This document shows, in pieces, positions 8,022 through 16,389 of a stretch of DNA of 38,289 nucleotides. Made by a program: the position numbers and the translations under genes. This DNA is from Lachnospiraceae bacterium (GTDB taxonomy: Bacteria > Bacillota > Clostridia > Lachnospirales > Lachnospiraceae), in the NCBI GenBank assembly GCA_017619975.1, contig JAFZRH010000036.1, positions 1-38,289 on the forward strand, written 5' to 3'. The notes under the pieces are model-generated. The model did not search any database and was not told where the DNA came from. It was given only the letters and a program-made list of their open reading frames with translations. Each line of letters begins with the position of its first letter. Positions within the stretch are counted from its first letter, which is position 1.

Positions 8022-10469
8022 ATGCTGCTGAATAACTACGAAAAAAAACATCTGGCCGAACTGAGGCCGCATCTGGCCGAGTGTACCGTTCTGCTGCGCC
8101 GGGAAGATGAGGCGTTTCCCCTGGAAAAGCCCTGCCGTCTGGCTCTCTTCGGCAGCGGGGCGCGGAGAACCGTCAAAGGCGGGACCGGATCGGGCGAAGT
8201 AAATTCCCGCTTTTTTGTGACGGTCGAACAGGGACTGAAAGATGCCGGCTTCCTGATCACGACAAACGCCTGGCTGGATGCTTATGAGGAACGGTACGCA
8301 GCCGCGCGGAAAGCCTGGGTGCGCCGGACTAAAAAGGAAGCACATCGGGCCGGCGTACCGGCGCCTCTCTACGGGATGGGGCGCGTGATGCCCGAGCCGG
8401 ACTATGAGATCCCGCTGGAACCGGAAGGGGACGCGGCCGTGTATGTGCTGGCCCGCATCAGCGGCGAGGGAAGCGACCGGGAACCTGTCCGCGGAGACGT
8501 GAAACTGACCGAAACAGAGATTCGGGATATCCTGACCCTGAATGCCTGCTTCGAGAAATTTATGCTGGTCCTGAACGTCGGCGGACCGGTGGATCTGAGT
8601 GAGATCCCGCAGGTGCGGAACATTTTGCTCCTGTCTCAGCTCGGCGTGGAGACCGGGACGGCCCTGGCGCAGATCCTGCTGGGGCAGGCAAATCCTTCCG
8701 GTCATCTGACGACCAGCTGGAGCGCCTGGGAGGACTATCCCCGGATCGGCGACTTCGGCGACCGGAATGATACGCATTACCGCGAAGGCATCTACGTCGG
8801 CTACCGGTATTTTGACAGTATCGGGAAGAAAGCGCTGTTTCCCTTCGGCTTCGGCCTTTCCTATACGAGCTTCGCGCGGCGGCTTCAGTCGGTCCGGCGT
8901 GAGGGCACGCGGATCCTGCTGACGGTGACGGTAAAAAATACGGGCCGTCTGGCCGGCCGTGAGGTCCTGCAGCTTTATCTGTCTTTGCCGCAGGGACGGT
9001 TGGATCAGCCGTTTCAGAAGCTGGCCGCCTTCGAAAAGACCGACGAACTGGAGCCCGGCGCGGAAGAAACGCTTTCGCTGGCGTTTGATCTGAAAGACCA
9101 GGCTGCTTATGATACGGCCCGTGCCGCCTGGATCCTGGAAGCGGGAGAGTATATCCTGCGCCTGGGGACTTCCTCCCGGGATACGGAAGCGGCCGCCCGG
9201 ATCGCGCTGCCGGAAGAAGTAACGGTGCGGCAGCTTCGGAATGCGCTGGGAGAGCCGGATTTTGAGGACTGGAAACCAGAGCCCGTGGCAGAGAAGGAAG
9301 CGTGCGCTTATCCGGATCTGCCGATGCTGCTTCTGAAAAAAGAAGATTTTGAAACAGAAACCGTTTCTTATGAACGGCTGGAGAAGCTCGTGGACGGCCT
9401 GGCCGTGCTTTCGGATGATGAGCTGATCCGTCTGAATATCGGCGCTTTTGATCCGAAGGCGGGATTGCTGGGCGTGATCGGCGATGCGGGATTATCCGTC
9501 GCCGGCGCAGCGGGCGAGACGACGCTGACCCTCAGGGAACGGAGCATTCCGTCCCTGGTCATGGCCGACGGACCGGCCGGCCTGCGTCTGGCTCCGCGCT
9601 TCTGGCGGGATAAGAAAGGCGCTCATTCCGCGGACGGCGGCGGTCTGCCGGACTCGGTCGGCGAATGGCTGCCGGCACCGGTCCGGGCGGCGGCAGATGT
9701 CCTGAGCAGTCCGAAGAAGATGCCGGATGAAGCGAAAATCGAATATCAGTACTGCACGGCCGTTCCCATCGGGACAGCGCTCGCGCAGAGCTGGAACATC
9801 GGTTTTGCCGCGCTCTGCGGCGATATCGTCGGCGCGGAGATGGAACGCTTCGGCGTGCAGCTCTGGCTGGCGCCGGCCCTGAACATTCACCGCTCCGTCC
9901 TCTGCGGCCGGAATTTCGAATATTTTTCCGAAGATCCGCTGATCAGCGGAAAAATGGCCGCCGCCCTGACACGCGGCGTCCAGCTGCATCCGGGCTGCGG
10001 CGTGACCGTCAAACACTTTGCCGCGAACAATCAGGAGAACAACCGCTACGGGAATAATTCTCAGGTTTCGGAGCGCGCCATGCGGGAGATCTATCTGAAG
10101 GGGTTTGAGATCGCCGTCAAAGAAGCGCAGCCGGCAGCGCTCATGACATCCTACAATCTCCTGAACGGCATCCATACCGCCGAACGGCGGGATCTGATCT
10201 GGGACGTCCTGCGCTGCGAATTCGGCTTTGAGGGCATCGTCATGACGGACTGGATCGTCTCTTTTATGGCAGACCGGAAAAACCGTCATCCGAAAGTCAG
10301 CCCGCGGCTGGTGGCGGCGGCCGGAGGCGAGCTGTTCATGCCCGGCTCGAAAGCCGATTTCAAAGACATGCGGGCGGGCCTTCGGGAAGGCAGCCTGTCC
10401 CGTGCGCAGCTGGAGCGGAACGCTTCCCGCCTGCTGAAGCTGATCCGGCGGCTGACTCCGGAGGAATAA
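8022..10469 (+). CDS. GH3 beta-glucosidase-like enzyme with inverted domain order
   Basis: This 815-residue glycoside hydrolase family 3 protein has its modules swapped. The alpha/beta sandwich domain comes first (about 30-240; SGEGSDREPVRGD with E149 as a candidate acid/base). A fibronectin III-like domain follows (about 290-390; VTVKNTGRLAGREVLQLYLS). The catalytic barrel comes last (about 470-815). In the barrel KHFAANNQENNR and LAPALNIHRSVLCGRNFEYFSEDP are typical, and D743 in GIVMTDW is the expected nucleophile. Usual GH3 enzymes put the barrel first; the reversed order is known from some rumen and gut Clostridia beta-glucosidases. No signal peptide is present, so it should act in the cytoplasm on imported beta-glucosides or short oligosaccharides. 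The ATG at 8022 is preceded by AGGAGAGGCTGC. It is the last gene of the two-gene operon. Confidence 0.93.
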   Translation: MLLNNYEKKHLAELRPHLAECTVLLRREDEAFPLEKPCRLALFGSGARRTVKGGTGSGEVNSRFFVTVEQGLKDAGFLITTNAWLDAYEERYAAARKAWVRRTKKEAHRAGVPAPLYGMGRVMPEPDYEIPLEPEGDAAVYVLARISGEGSDREPVRGDVKLTETEIRDILTLNACFEKFMLVLNVGGPVDLSEIPQVRNILLLSQLGVETGTALAQILLGQANPSGHLTTSWSAWEDYPRIGDFGDRNDTHYREGIYVGYRYFDSIGKKALFPFGFGLSYTSFARRLQSVRREGTRILLTVTVKNTGRLAGREVLQLYLSLPQGRLDQPFQKLAAFEKTDELEPGAEETLSLAFDLKDQAAYDTARAAWILEAGEYILRLGTSSRDTEAAARIALPEEVTVRQLRNALGEPDFEDWKPEPVAEKEACAYPDLPMLLLKKEDFETETVSYERLEKLVDGLAVLSDDELIRLNIGAFDPKAGLLGVIGDAGLSVAGAAGETTLTLRERSIPSLVMADGPAGLRLAPRFWRDKKGAHSADGGGLPDSVGEWLPAPVRAAADVLSSPKKMPDEAKIEYQYCTAVPIGTALAQSWNIGFAALCGDIVGAEMERFGVQLWLAPALNIHRSVLCGRNFEYFSEDPLISGKMAAALTRGVQLHPGCGVTVKHFAANNQENNRYGNNSQVSERAMREIYLKGFEIAVKEAQPAALMTSYNLLNGIHTAERRDLIWDVLRCEFGFEGIVMTDWIVSFMADRKNRHPKVSPRLVAAAGGELFMPGSKADFKDMRAGLREGSLSRAQLERNASRLLKLIRRLTPEE

Positions 10470-10518
10470 TCCCTGCGGGGGCTTGCTTTTTTTCCGTATT
10501 CATGATACCTTATCCCTC

Positions 10519-10892
10519 GCGGAGAAGGGCGAATGATCGCGGGGCAAAGACGCTTTTGTGTCCTTTCTTATTTTCAGTCTTTGCCGTGAGGAAAGTCCGG
10601 GCTTCACAGGGCAGGATGCCGGATAACGTCCGGCAGAGGCGACTCTCGGGACAGTGCAACAGAGATATACCGCCGGCTGCGGAAGCAGTCCGGTAAGGGT
10701 GAAAAGGCGGTGCAAGAGACCACCGGCCGGCCGGTAACGGGCGGTGCCATGCAAACCCCATCCGAAGCAAGCTCAAACAGGAGGCATAAGGCGGCCCGTC
10801 TGCTTCCGGGTAGAGCGCTTGAGCCGTTCGGCAACGGACGGTCTAGACAGATGATCATTCACGACAGAACCCGGCTTACAGCCTTTCTCCGC
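10519..10892 (+). ncRNA. rnpB: RNase P RNA (class A)
   Basis: The catalytic RNA of RNase P, which matures tRNA 5' ends. Universal blocks are present in order: GAGGAAAGTCCGGGC (from 10588), ACAGTGCAACAGAGA, AAGGGTGAAAAGGCGG, GTAGAGCGCTTGAGCC, and GACAGAACCCGGCTTA near the 3' end. GGAGAAGGGC (10521-10530) can pair with GCCTTTCTCC (10881-10890) as helix P1, which sets the approximate ends. GGCAAAGAC / GTCTTTGCC forms the P3 region. The layout fits the ancestral class A rather than the Bacillus class B. No clear terminator follows; a small membrane-protein gene begins 26 nt downstream. This RNA explains most of the 449-bp gap between genes. Confidence 0.95.
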
Positions 10893-10918
10893 TCTCCGGA
10901 TCCGAAAAGGAGCAGCTC

Positions 10919-11191
10919 ATGGGACGCCGCGTACAGCAGATCGATACTATCGCCAATGTTTTCTATGTACTGATCAGTCTGATGCTGATCGGCGTCGCCG
11001 TATACAGCCTGATCAAAGGCACGCTGCATTACGTGTTCCTGATCTTCGGCGGCGCCGCCCTGTATTACGTCATCGACGGGATCCTGGAATCCGTCAGAGG
11101 CGGCGAGGGCGCCAAAAAGCGCGGGCTTTTCAAGCTGATCCTGGCCGTCCTTCTTGCTTTTGCCGCCTATGTGACGAAAGCCTGTCTGTAA
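10919..11191 (+). CDS. Small membrane protein of unknown function (90 residues)
   Basis: I do not recognise a named family. The protein has three likely membrane segments: about 13-33 (ANVFYVLISLMLIGVAVYSLI), 37-53 (YVFLIFGGAALYYVIDGI) and 71-85 (KLILAVLLAFAAYV). A short basic loop with GGEGAKKR lies between the last two. The ATG at 10919 has AAAAGGAG 7 nt upstream. It sits directly behind rnpB and upstream of the rpsF operon, which has its own promoter, so it may simply be read from the rnpB transcript. Confidence 0.75.
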   Translation: MGRRVQQIDTIANVFYVLISLMLIGVAVYSLIKGTLHYVFLIFGGAALYYVIDGILESVRGGEGAKKRGLFKLILAVLLAFAAYVTKACL

Positions 11192-11259
11192 AAGCTGGGA
11201 AAGTCCCGGAAAATCCCCGATAATCCTGCACAAAAAGCAGATTTCTTTCAAAATACAGC

Positions 11260-11297
11260 TTGCAATTTGAAAAACGGATGCTATAATATTCATCCGT
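11260..11297 (+). promoter_or_regulatory. Predicted sigma-A promoter of rpsF-ssb-rpsR with a palindrome over the -10
   Basis: TTGCAA (11260-11265), a 16-nt spacer and a perfect TATAAT (11282-11287). ACGGATG (11274-11280) and CATCCGT (11291-11297) form a 7-bp inverted repeat centred on the -10 box, which could be an operator. Confidence 0.65.
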
Positions 11298-11310
11298 GAC
11301 ATATCACGAT

Positions 11311-11346
11311 CCTTGCTTTCCCGCATGCCGGGAAGGCCGAAGTCCA
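11311..11346 (+). promoter_or_regulatory. Leader hairpin before rpsF, possible S6:S18 autoregulatory site
   Basis: TTCCCG (11318-11323) pairs with CGGGAA (11329-11334), with a GGCCGAAG segment next to it, between the promoter and the rpsF ribosome binding site. rpsF leaders in many bacteria contain a structure with a CCG element bound by the S6:S18 complex. The position fits, but I could not verify the full motif. Confidence 0.35.
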
Positions 11347-11360
11347 AAAGGAGGTTAAGC

Positions 11361-11648
11361 ATGAACAAGTACGAATTAGCCGTTGTACTGAGCAGCGCCA
11401 TTTCCGACGAGGAGAGAACTGCGGCACTCGACAGAGTGAAGGAGTATATCACCCGCGCCGGCGGCACGATCACCAACGTGGACGAATGGGGCAAGAAGAA
11501 GCTCGCTTATGAGATCCAGAAGATGAGCGAAGCCTACTATGTCTTCATTCAGTTCGAAGCCGAGACGTCTGTTCCCGCTCAGGTGGAAGAAAGCGTCCGC
11601 CTGATGGAGCAGGTGATTCGTTTCCTGTGCGTCAACAGGGAAGAGTAA
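11361..11648 (+). CDS. rpsF: 30S ribosomal protein S6
   Basis: This 95-residue protein is S6, which binds the central domain of 16S rRNA as a heterodimer with S18. MNKYELAVVLS at the start, WGKKKLAYEIQKMSEAYYVFIQFE in the middle and the EQVIRFLCVNREE end are typical. The ATG at 11361 follows AGGAGG at 7 nt; an upstream in-frame ATG at 11313 lies in the leader and has no such site. ssb starts 11 bp after the stop and rpsR follows, the conserved S6-SSB-S18 operon. No extended acidic tail is present, unlike the E. coli protein. Confidence 0.97.
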   Translation: MNKYELAVVLSSAISDEERTAALDRVKEYITRAGGTITNVDEWGKKKLAYEIQKMSEAYYVFIQFEAETSVPAQVEESVRLMEQVIRFLCVNREE

Positions 11649-11659
11649 GAGAGGAATCC

Positions 11660-12097
11660 ATGAATAAAGTTATTTTGATGGGTCGTCTGACCCGCGATCC
11701 CGAAGTCCGGTACTCCACCGGGGAGAATTCCACGGCAATCGCCCGGTTCAGCATCGCGGTTGACCGTCGTTTCCGCAGAAACGGCGACGGGGCCGAAGCT
11801 GATTTCTTCAACTGCACGGCGTTCGGCAAGCAGGGCGAGTTTGTTGAGAAGTATCTGAAGAAGGGGACCAAGATCCTGCTTTCCGGGCGGATCCAGAATG
11901 ACAACTACACCAACCGTGACGGTCAGAAAGTCCAGGCGGTGCAGATCATTGCGGAAGAGATCGAATTCGCGGAAAGCAAGAATGCCTCCGGCGGCAGCGC
12001 CCGCCCCGAGGCTCAGGAAAGAGCTTCCGCTCCGGTAAACGACGGATTTATGAATCTGCCGGACAGCGGAGACGAAGAGCTTCCGTTCAATTTCTAA
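11660..12097 (+). CDS. ssb: Single-stranded DNA-binding protein
   Basis: This 145-residue SSB has an OB fold at 1 to about 108 (MNKVILMGRLTRDPEVRY, IARFSIAVDRRF, FFNCTAFGKQGEFVEKYLKKG) and a flexible linker. The acidic tail ends DEELPFNF; most SSB tails end in Pro-Phe, whereas this one has two extra residues (Asn-Phe). The tail recruits replication and repair partners. The ATG at 11660 has AGAGAGGAAT upstream. It lies between rpsF and rpsR, with gaps of 11 and 18 bp, as in most Bacillota. Confidence 0.96.
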   Translation: MNKVILMGRLTRDPEVRYSTGENSTAIARFSIAVDRRFRRNGDGAEADFFNCTAFGKQGEFVEKYLKKGTKILLSGRIQNDNYTNRDGQKVQAVQIIAEEIEFAESKNASGGSARPEAQERASAPVNDGFMNLPDSGDEELPFNF

Positions 12098-12115
12098 TTG
12101 CAGGAGGGTATTATC

Positions 12116-12379
12116 ATGGCATTTGCTAAGAGAGAAGATAAGAACGGCGTGCCGAGAAAGCACGGTATGATCCGCCGGAAGAAAAAGGTCTGCGCATTCT
12201 GCGGCGTGGCCGGAGAAGTGGATTTCAAGGATGTGAACCGCCTGAAGGAGTATATCTCCGAGCGCGGCAAGATCCTGCCCCGCCGGGTCACCGGAACCTG
12301 CGCCCGTCATCAGCGCATGGTCACCACGGCCATCAAGCGGGCCCGCAACCTGGCTCTGCTTCCTTACACCGTTGATTGA
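12116..12379 (+). CDS. rpsR: 30S ribosomal protein S18 (cysteine-containing type)
   Basis: This 87-residue S18 is the partner of S6 in the 30S platform. KKKVCAFCG carries a Cys pair and TGTCARHQR a third Cys, so it is the Cys-containing variant thought to bind zinc. [25 protein letters not shown] is the conserved core. The ATG at 12116 has AGGAGGG upstream; the frame extends to 12098 but those codons contain the ribosome binding site. It is the last gene of the operon, followed by a strong terminator. Confidence 0.97.
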   Translation: MAFAKREDKNGVPRKHGMIRRKKKVCAFCGVAGEVDFKDVNRLKEYISERGKILPRRVTGTCARHQRMVTTAIKRARNLALLPYTVD

Positions 12380-12400
12380 AAGAACACACAAGTTCAGACT

Positions 12401-12432
12401 GACCCCGACCGGAACGGCCGGGGTCTTTCCTT
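12401..12432 (+). terminator. Rho-independent terminator of the rpsF operon
   Basis: GACCCCGACCG and GGCCGGGGTC pair around a short GAAC loop, followed by CTTTCCTTT. It begins 21 nt after rpsR. Confidence 0.85.
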
Positions 12433-12488
12433 TGAAAGAAGGGCTCTCTGTGATATTTCTGTGAAAAGGCTCCAATCCCGTTTTTTTC

Positions 12489-12497
12489 TGATATAAT
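12489..12497 (+). promoter_or_regulatory. Extended -10 promoter for the two-component operon
   Basis: TG-A-TATAAT (12489-12497) lies 30 nt before the response-regulator start. No good -35 box is seen 17 nt upstream, which fits an extended -10 promoter or one that needs an activator, perhaps the regulator itself. Confidence 0.5.
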
Positions 12498-12527
12498 AAT
12501 AAAAAATCAAAACTGAGGAGCACAGCC

Positions 12528-13208
12528 ATGAACGGTGCAAAAATTCTGGTAGTCGATGATGAAGAGCGCATGAGAGGTCTCATCCGGGACTTCCTGCAGC
12601 GTGAAAAATATACGGTGATCGAAGCAGCCAACGGCGAAGAAGCCCTGCAGAAGTTTTTTGACTCCAAGGACATCGCGCTGGTGCTGCTGGACGTGATGAT
12701 GCCGAAGCTGGACGGCTGGCAGGTCCTGTCGGAGATCCGCCGCTATTCGCAGGTGCCGGTCTTCATGCTGACGGCGCTGGGCGAAGACCGCGACGAGATC
12801 AAGGGCTTCGAGCTGGGCGTGGACGAATACGTGACCAAACCTTTCAGCCCGCGCGTGCTGATGGCGCGCATCGCGGCGATCCTGCGCAAGCAGGAGGGGG
12901 AGGCAACGGCCCCGCTCAGTCTGGACGGACTGAAGCTGGACCGTGTTGCCCGGCAGCTGACCGTGGACGGCGAGCCGGTGGAGCTGAGCCTGAAGGAATA
13001 CGAACTGATGCAGTATTTCCTGGAGAACGTCGGCGTGGCGCTGTCCCGCGAGGCGATCCTGAATCACGTCTGGAATTATAATTATTACGGCGACGCGCGG
13101 ACGATCGACACGCACGTCAAAAAGCTCAGAAGCAAGCTCGGCGCGTACGGCGACAATATCAAGACCATCTGGGGCGTCGGCTATAAGCTGGAGGCCGATA
13201 AAAAATGA
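12528..13208 (+). CDS. OmpR/PhoB-family response regulator
   Basis: This 226-residue protein has a receiver domain (1 to about 118; acidic D10/D11, phospho-acceptor D55 in LVLLDVMMPKLDG, T82, K104 in TKPFSP). A winged-helix DNA-binding domain follows (about 128-224; ELSLKEYELMQYFLENVG, REAILNHVWNYNYYGDARTIDTHVKKLRSKLG, IKTIWGVGYKLE). It should be phosphorylated by the kinase encoded next and bind tandem DNA sites as a dimer. The ATG at 12528 has GAGGAG upstream, and its stop overlaps the kinase start by 4 bp. The stimulus and targets cannot be told from the sequence. Confidence 0.95.
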   Translation: MNGAKILVVDDEERMRGLIRDFLQREKYTVIEAANGEEALQKFFDSKDIALVLLDVMMPKLDGWQVLSEIRRYSQVPVFMLTALGEDRDEIKGFELGVDEYVTKPFSPRVLMARIAAILRKQEGEATAPLSLDGLKLDRVARQLTVDGEPVELSLKEYELMQYFLENVGVALSREAILNHVWNYNYYGDARTIDTHVKKLRSKLGAYGDNIKTIWGVGYKLEADKK

Positions 13209-14692
13209 GCGGGCACGAACAGAAAAAACCGCTGTCCCTCAGTCTCCGGACGAAGACCGTACTGATCTTCGTCGGTCTTTTCGTGCTCATGATCCTGGCG
13301 CTGTGGCTGATCAACCGCTTCGGCTTAAAGGCTTACTACCTGAAACAGCAGCTGGTGCGCATGGAAGAGACCCGCACGCTTCTGACCGAGCTGGCGGGAA
13401 AACCGAACGACGAAGATCTGGAGATGGAACTGAATCTGGCCTGTGAGCGCTACGGCATCACGATGCTGCTGATGGGCAGCGACGTGATCCTGTATTCGGC
13501 CGGTGAAGAAGAACGGGGGCTGTGGCGCCGTCTGGAGATGGAACAGGATCTCATGCGGGCGATGGACAAGGTCTACGTTAAAACGGACGACTACATGATC
13601 TATCAGACCCGGGATCCCATGACGCGCTCGGAGCAGATCGTCTGTGTGGGGCTGGCGAAGAGCGAAAGCGAAGAGAACTGTCCCTATCTGCTGTCCTTGT
13701 CCCTGGCGCGGATCGAGGAGAGCACGCAGCTTTCCAACCGCTTCCTGCTGCTGATCGGGCTGGGGATCCTGCTGATCGGGAGTCTTCTGATGCTTCTCTT
13801 TACGAAGCGGCTGACAGACCCGATCATCACCTTAAGCAGCCTGTCGAAAAAAATGGCGGCGCTGGACTTTTCCGAACGTTTTCAGGGGGACTCCGGCGAC
13901 GAGATCCAGATCCTGGGCGAGAATATCAACGAGCTTTCCGACAATCTGGAGCTGACGATCGGCGATCTGAAGAAAGCCAACCAGCAGCTGGAGCGGGACG
14001 TACAGGAAAAAGAGCGTCAGAACGAGCAGCAGAAGGAGTTTTTGTCGAATATCTCACATGAATTAAAGACCCCGATCGCGCTGATCCGCGGCTATGCGGA
14101 GGGCCTTCGGGACGGACTGTGCGAGGATGAGGAGCTGCGGGGCCGCTACAGCGATATCATTATCGACGAAGCGGAGCGCATGAACCGTCTGGTCCGCCTC
14201 CTGCTGAACCTGAACGAACTGGAGTCGGGCGCGGCGCGGATCGAGAAAAGCCGCTTTGATCTGTCGGCGCTGATCCGGGACATCGCGGCATCCTATCAGA
14301 TCGAGAGCGAACAGGCAGGAGCGCAGCTGCAGATGGATATCCCGGATACGCTGCCGGTGGAATCGGACGAGCTTTTAACGGAGCAGATCGTGCAGAATTA
14401 CCTGAGCAATGCGTTCCACTATGTCAAAAAGAACGGTCTGGTCCGTGTTTCGGCAAAACAAAAAGGAGAGACCGGCGCCCTGATCTCTGTCTATAATGAG
14501 GGCGATCCGATCCCGGAGACGGCGCTGACGCAGATCTGGAACAAGTTTTATAAAGTGGACAAGGCCCGCACGCGCAGCTACGGCGGCAGCGGGATCGGCC
14601 TTTCCCTGGTGAAGGCTTCCGCGGAACGTCTGGGCGGCGGCTGTGAGGTAAAAAATACGGACGGGGGCGTGGAGTTTACAGCGTGGTTTTAA
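13205..14692 (+). CDS. Membrane sensor histidine kinase (HAMP-HisKA-HATPase)
   Basis: This 495-residue kinase pairs with the OmpR-type regulator. TM1 is about 19-37 and TM2 about 180-200, enclosing an extracytoplasmic sensor of ~140 residues (Met- and Glu-rich, no recognised ligand domain). HAMP follows at about 201-252, and a coiled segment at 253-278. The phosphorylated His is H285 in FLSNISHELKTPIALIRGY. The N box is QNYLSNAFHYV, and the G boxes are NEGDPIPET and GGSGIGLSLVK. All catalytic boxes look intact. The start overlaps the regulator stop (ATGA), so translation is coupled. No clear terminator follows; the next gene converges from the right. Confidence 0.95.
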   Translation: MSGHEQKKPLSLSLRTKTVLIFVGLFVLMILALWLINRFGLKAYYLKQQLVRMEETRTLLTELAGKPNDEDLEMELNLACERYGITMLLMGSDVILYSAGEEERGLWRRLEMEQDLMRAMDKVYVKTDDYMIYQTRDPMTRSEQIVCVGLAKSESEENCPYLLSLSLARIEESTQLSNRFLLLIGLGILLIGSLLMLLFTKRLTDPIITLSSLSKKMAALDFSERFQGDSGDEIQILGENINELSDNLELTIGDLKKANQQLERDVQEKERQNEQQKEFLSNISHELKTPIALIRGYAEGLRDGLCEDEELRGRYSDIIIDEAERMNRLVRLLLNLNELESGAARIEKSRFDLSALIRDIAASYQIESEQAGAQLQMDIPDTLPVESDELLTEQIVQNYLSNAFHYVKKNGLVRVSAKQKGETGALISVYNEGDPIPETALTQIWNKFYKVDKARTRSYGGSGIGLSLVKASAERLGGGCEVKNTDGGVEFTAWF

Positions 14693-14722
14693 ACAGGCGG
14701 CCAAAGCGCCTTAGAGCTGCGA

Positions 14723-15193
14723 TCAGCGGACGGCATCCTGCAGGCCCCGTTCGCTGAGGATCTGCAGGACCTGCCGGTCCCAGAGCTTCGGCAGTTCGAA
14801 ATCCGGGAAAAAGCTCTGTTCACTGATCCCGGTGGTAAGCATCAGCTGTTCCTGCCGGTAGCGAAGATTGAGAAAAAGAGAGGGAAGATTTTCGGGATCC
14901 GCTTCCCGGCCGGCCGCAGCGAGCAGCGCTGCGGTCTTTTCTTCGGGATAGACCAAAACCAGCGAGAAACTTTTCGGAAGCTCTTTGCCTTTGATCAGCT
15001 GATAGGCGAGCGGCCGCAGCCGGCCCCAGCTGATATAAGGAGAAGGAGCGTTTTCGCTTAATATTTTTCCGTCGAACGACGCAGTAAAGGACGTGGCAAA
15101 GCGGGCTTCGGACAGATAAAAGTCGTCGAAGCTGTCGCTGACAAATAAGTGGCGGGTAAAGTCCTTAAGACGGATAACGGATAAGCCGAGCAT
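14723..15193 (-). CDS. DUF5721 family protein
   Basis: This 156-residue protein resembles the DUF5721 family found mainly in Lachnospiraceae and relatives, whose function is unknown. Typical features are MLGLSVIRLKDFTRHLFVSDSFDDFYLSEARFAT at the start, SWGRLRPLAYQLIKGKELPKSFSLVLVY in the centre, NLPSLFLNLRYRQEQLMLTTGIS, and an LPKLWDRQVLQIL end. There is no signal peptide or membrane segment. I chose the ATG at 15193 because GGAGGAACGC lies directly upstream; the frame runs on to 15421 but across the promoters. It is transcribed divergently from pheS and faces the kinase gene tail to tail. Confidence 0.8.
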   Translation of the reverse strand: MLGLSVIRLKDFTRHLFVSDSFDDFYLSEARFATSFTASFDGKILSENAPSPYISWGRLRPLAYQLIKGKELPKSFSLVLVYPEEKTAALLAAAGREADPENLPSLFLNLRYRQEQLMLTTGISEQSFFPDFELPKLWDRQVLQILSERGLQDAVR

Positions 15194-15235
15194 GCGTTCC
15201 TCCGTAAAATGAATCAGAGCATTGATCTTGGCATC

Positions 15236-15264
15236 ATCATAGCATGAGCCCGGCGGAATGACAA
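15236..15264 (-). promoter_or_regulatory. Predicted sigma-A promoter for the DUF5721 gene
   Basis: Minus strand TTGTCA (15264-15259), a 17-nt spacer, TATGAT (15241-15236). It lies back to back with the pheS promoter. Confidence 0.6.
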
Positions 15265-15272
15265 GAAAAATC

Positions 15273-15301
15273 TTGCAAATCCGCCCGGCCCGGGGTATAA
15301 T
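15273..15301 (+). promoter_or_regulatory. Predicted sigma-A promoter for pheS-pheT
   Basis: TTGCAA (15273-15278), a 17-nt spacer, TATAAT (15296-15301). Only ~50 nt separate it from pheS, too short for a T-box leader. Confidence 0.75.
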
Positions 15302-15350
15302 ACATTTTTTGTACAGACTAATGAGATTCTGGCCTGATAAGGAGGCTGTT

Positions 15351-16370
15351 ATGCAGGAAAAACTGGCAAAAATAAAGGAAGAAGCACTGGCCAAGCTGAA
15401 CGCGGCGGGCACGATGGACACACTGAACGAGATCCGTCTGGCCTACCTGGGGAAAAAGGGTGAGCTGACCGAAGTTTTAAAGGGCATGCGCGACGTGGCG
15501 CCGGAAGAAAGGCCGAAGGTCGGCGAGTGGGTCAATTCCACCCGCAAGGCGATCGAGGAACGGCTGGCCGCGGCGCAGAAGGAGATCGCGGAAAAAGCGC
15601 TGGAGGCGCGTCTGAAAGCGGAGACCGTGGACGTCACGCTCCCGGCAAAGCTTCCGGAGATCGGACACCGTCATCCCAATACCCTGGCGCTGGAAGAGCT
15701 GGAGCGCGTTTTCATCGGCATGGGCTACGAAGTCGTGGAAGGCCCCGAAGTGGAGTACGATTACTACAACTTTGAAGCGCTGAATATTCCGGCCAACCAT
15801 CCCGCCAAGGATGAGCAGGATACTTTCTACGTCAACGACAAGATCGTGCTGCGGACCCAGACGTCTCCGGTCCAGGTCCGGACCATGGAACAAAAAAAGC
15901 CTCCGATCCGTATCTTGGCGCCGGGCCGCGTCTTCCGCTCGGACGACGTGGACGCGACGCATTCCCCCTGCTTCAATCAGGTGGAAGGGCTCGTTATCGA
16001 TAAAAACATTACTTTTGCCGACCTGAAAGGTACGCTGGGCCAGTTCGCGCGCGAGATGTTCGGCCCGGAAACGAAGGTCAAGTTCCGGCCGCATCACTTC
16101 CCGTTTACCGAACCCAGCGCGGAGATGGACGTTTCCTGCTTTAAGTGCGGCGGCAAAGGCTGCCGGATGTGCAAGGGCAGCGGCTGGATCGAGATCCTCG
16201 GCTGCGGCATGGTCCATCCGAAGGTCCTTCGGATGAGCGGCATCGATCCCGAAGCGTACTCGGGCTTTGCTTTCGGCATCGGACTGGAGCGCATCACGCT
16301 TCTGAAATATGAGATCGACGACATGCGCCTGCTCTACGAAAACGACGAACGTTTCCTGAAGCAGTTCTGA
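15351..16370 (+). CDS. pheS: Phenylalanyl-tRNA synthetase alpha subunit
   Basis: This 339-residue catalytic subunit of the (alpha-beta)2 enzyme charges tRNA-Phe. The N-terminal coiled coil (about 1-85) is followed by the class II core: [45 protein letters not shown] (motif 2) and [16 protein letters not shown] (motif 3). A C-x2-C-x4-C-x2-C knuckle ([12 protein letters not shown]) lies near residue 262, as in many clostridial PheS proteins, and probably binds zinc. The ATG at 15351 has AAGGAGG upstream; the frame extends 93 bp further, but across the promoter. pheT follows 99 bp downstream behind a repeat. Confidence 0.97.
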   Translation: MQEKLAKIKEEALAKLNAAGTMDTLNEIRLAYLGKKGELTEVLKGMRDVAPEERPKVGEWVNSTRKAIEERLAAAQKEIAEKALEARLKAETVDVTLPAKLPEIGHRHPNTLALEELERVFIGMGYEVVEGPEVEYDYYNFEALNIPANHPAKDEQDTFYVNDKIVLRTQTSPVQVRTMEQKKPPIRILAPGRVFRSDDVDATHSPCFNQVEGLVIDKNITFADLKGTLGQFAREMFGPETKVKFRPHHFPFTEPSAEMDVSCFKCGGKGCRMCKGSGWIEILGCGMVHPKVLRMSGIDPEAYSGFAFGIGLERITLLKYEIDDMRLLYENDERFLKQF

Positions 16371-16389
16371 CGGAAATAGGATGCAGTTC

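Noticed and set aside
14693..14722. Terminator between the kinase and DUF5721 genes
   Set aside because: Only a weak GGCG/CGCC stem without a T-run is present.
15302..15350. T-box or other leader before pheS
   Set aside because: Only about 50 nt lie between the -10 box and the start codon, with no T-box sequence.
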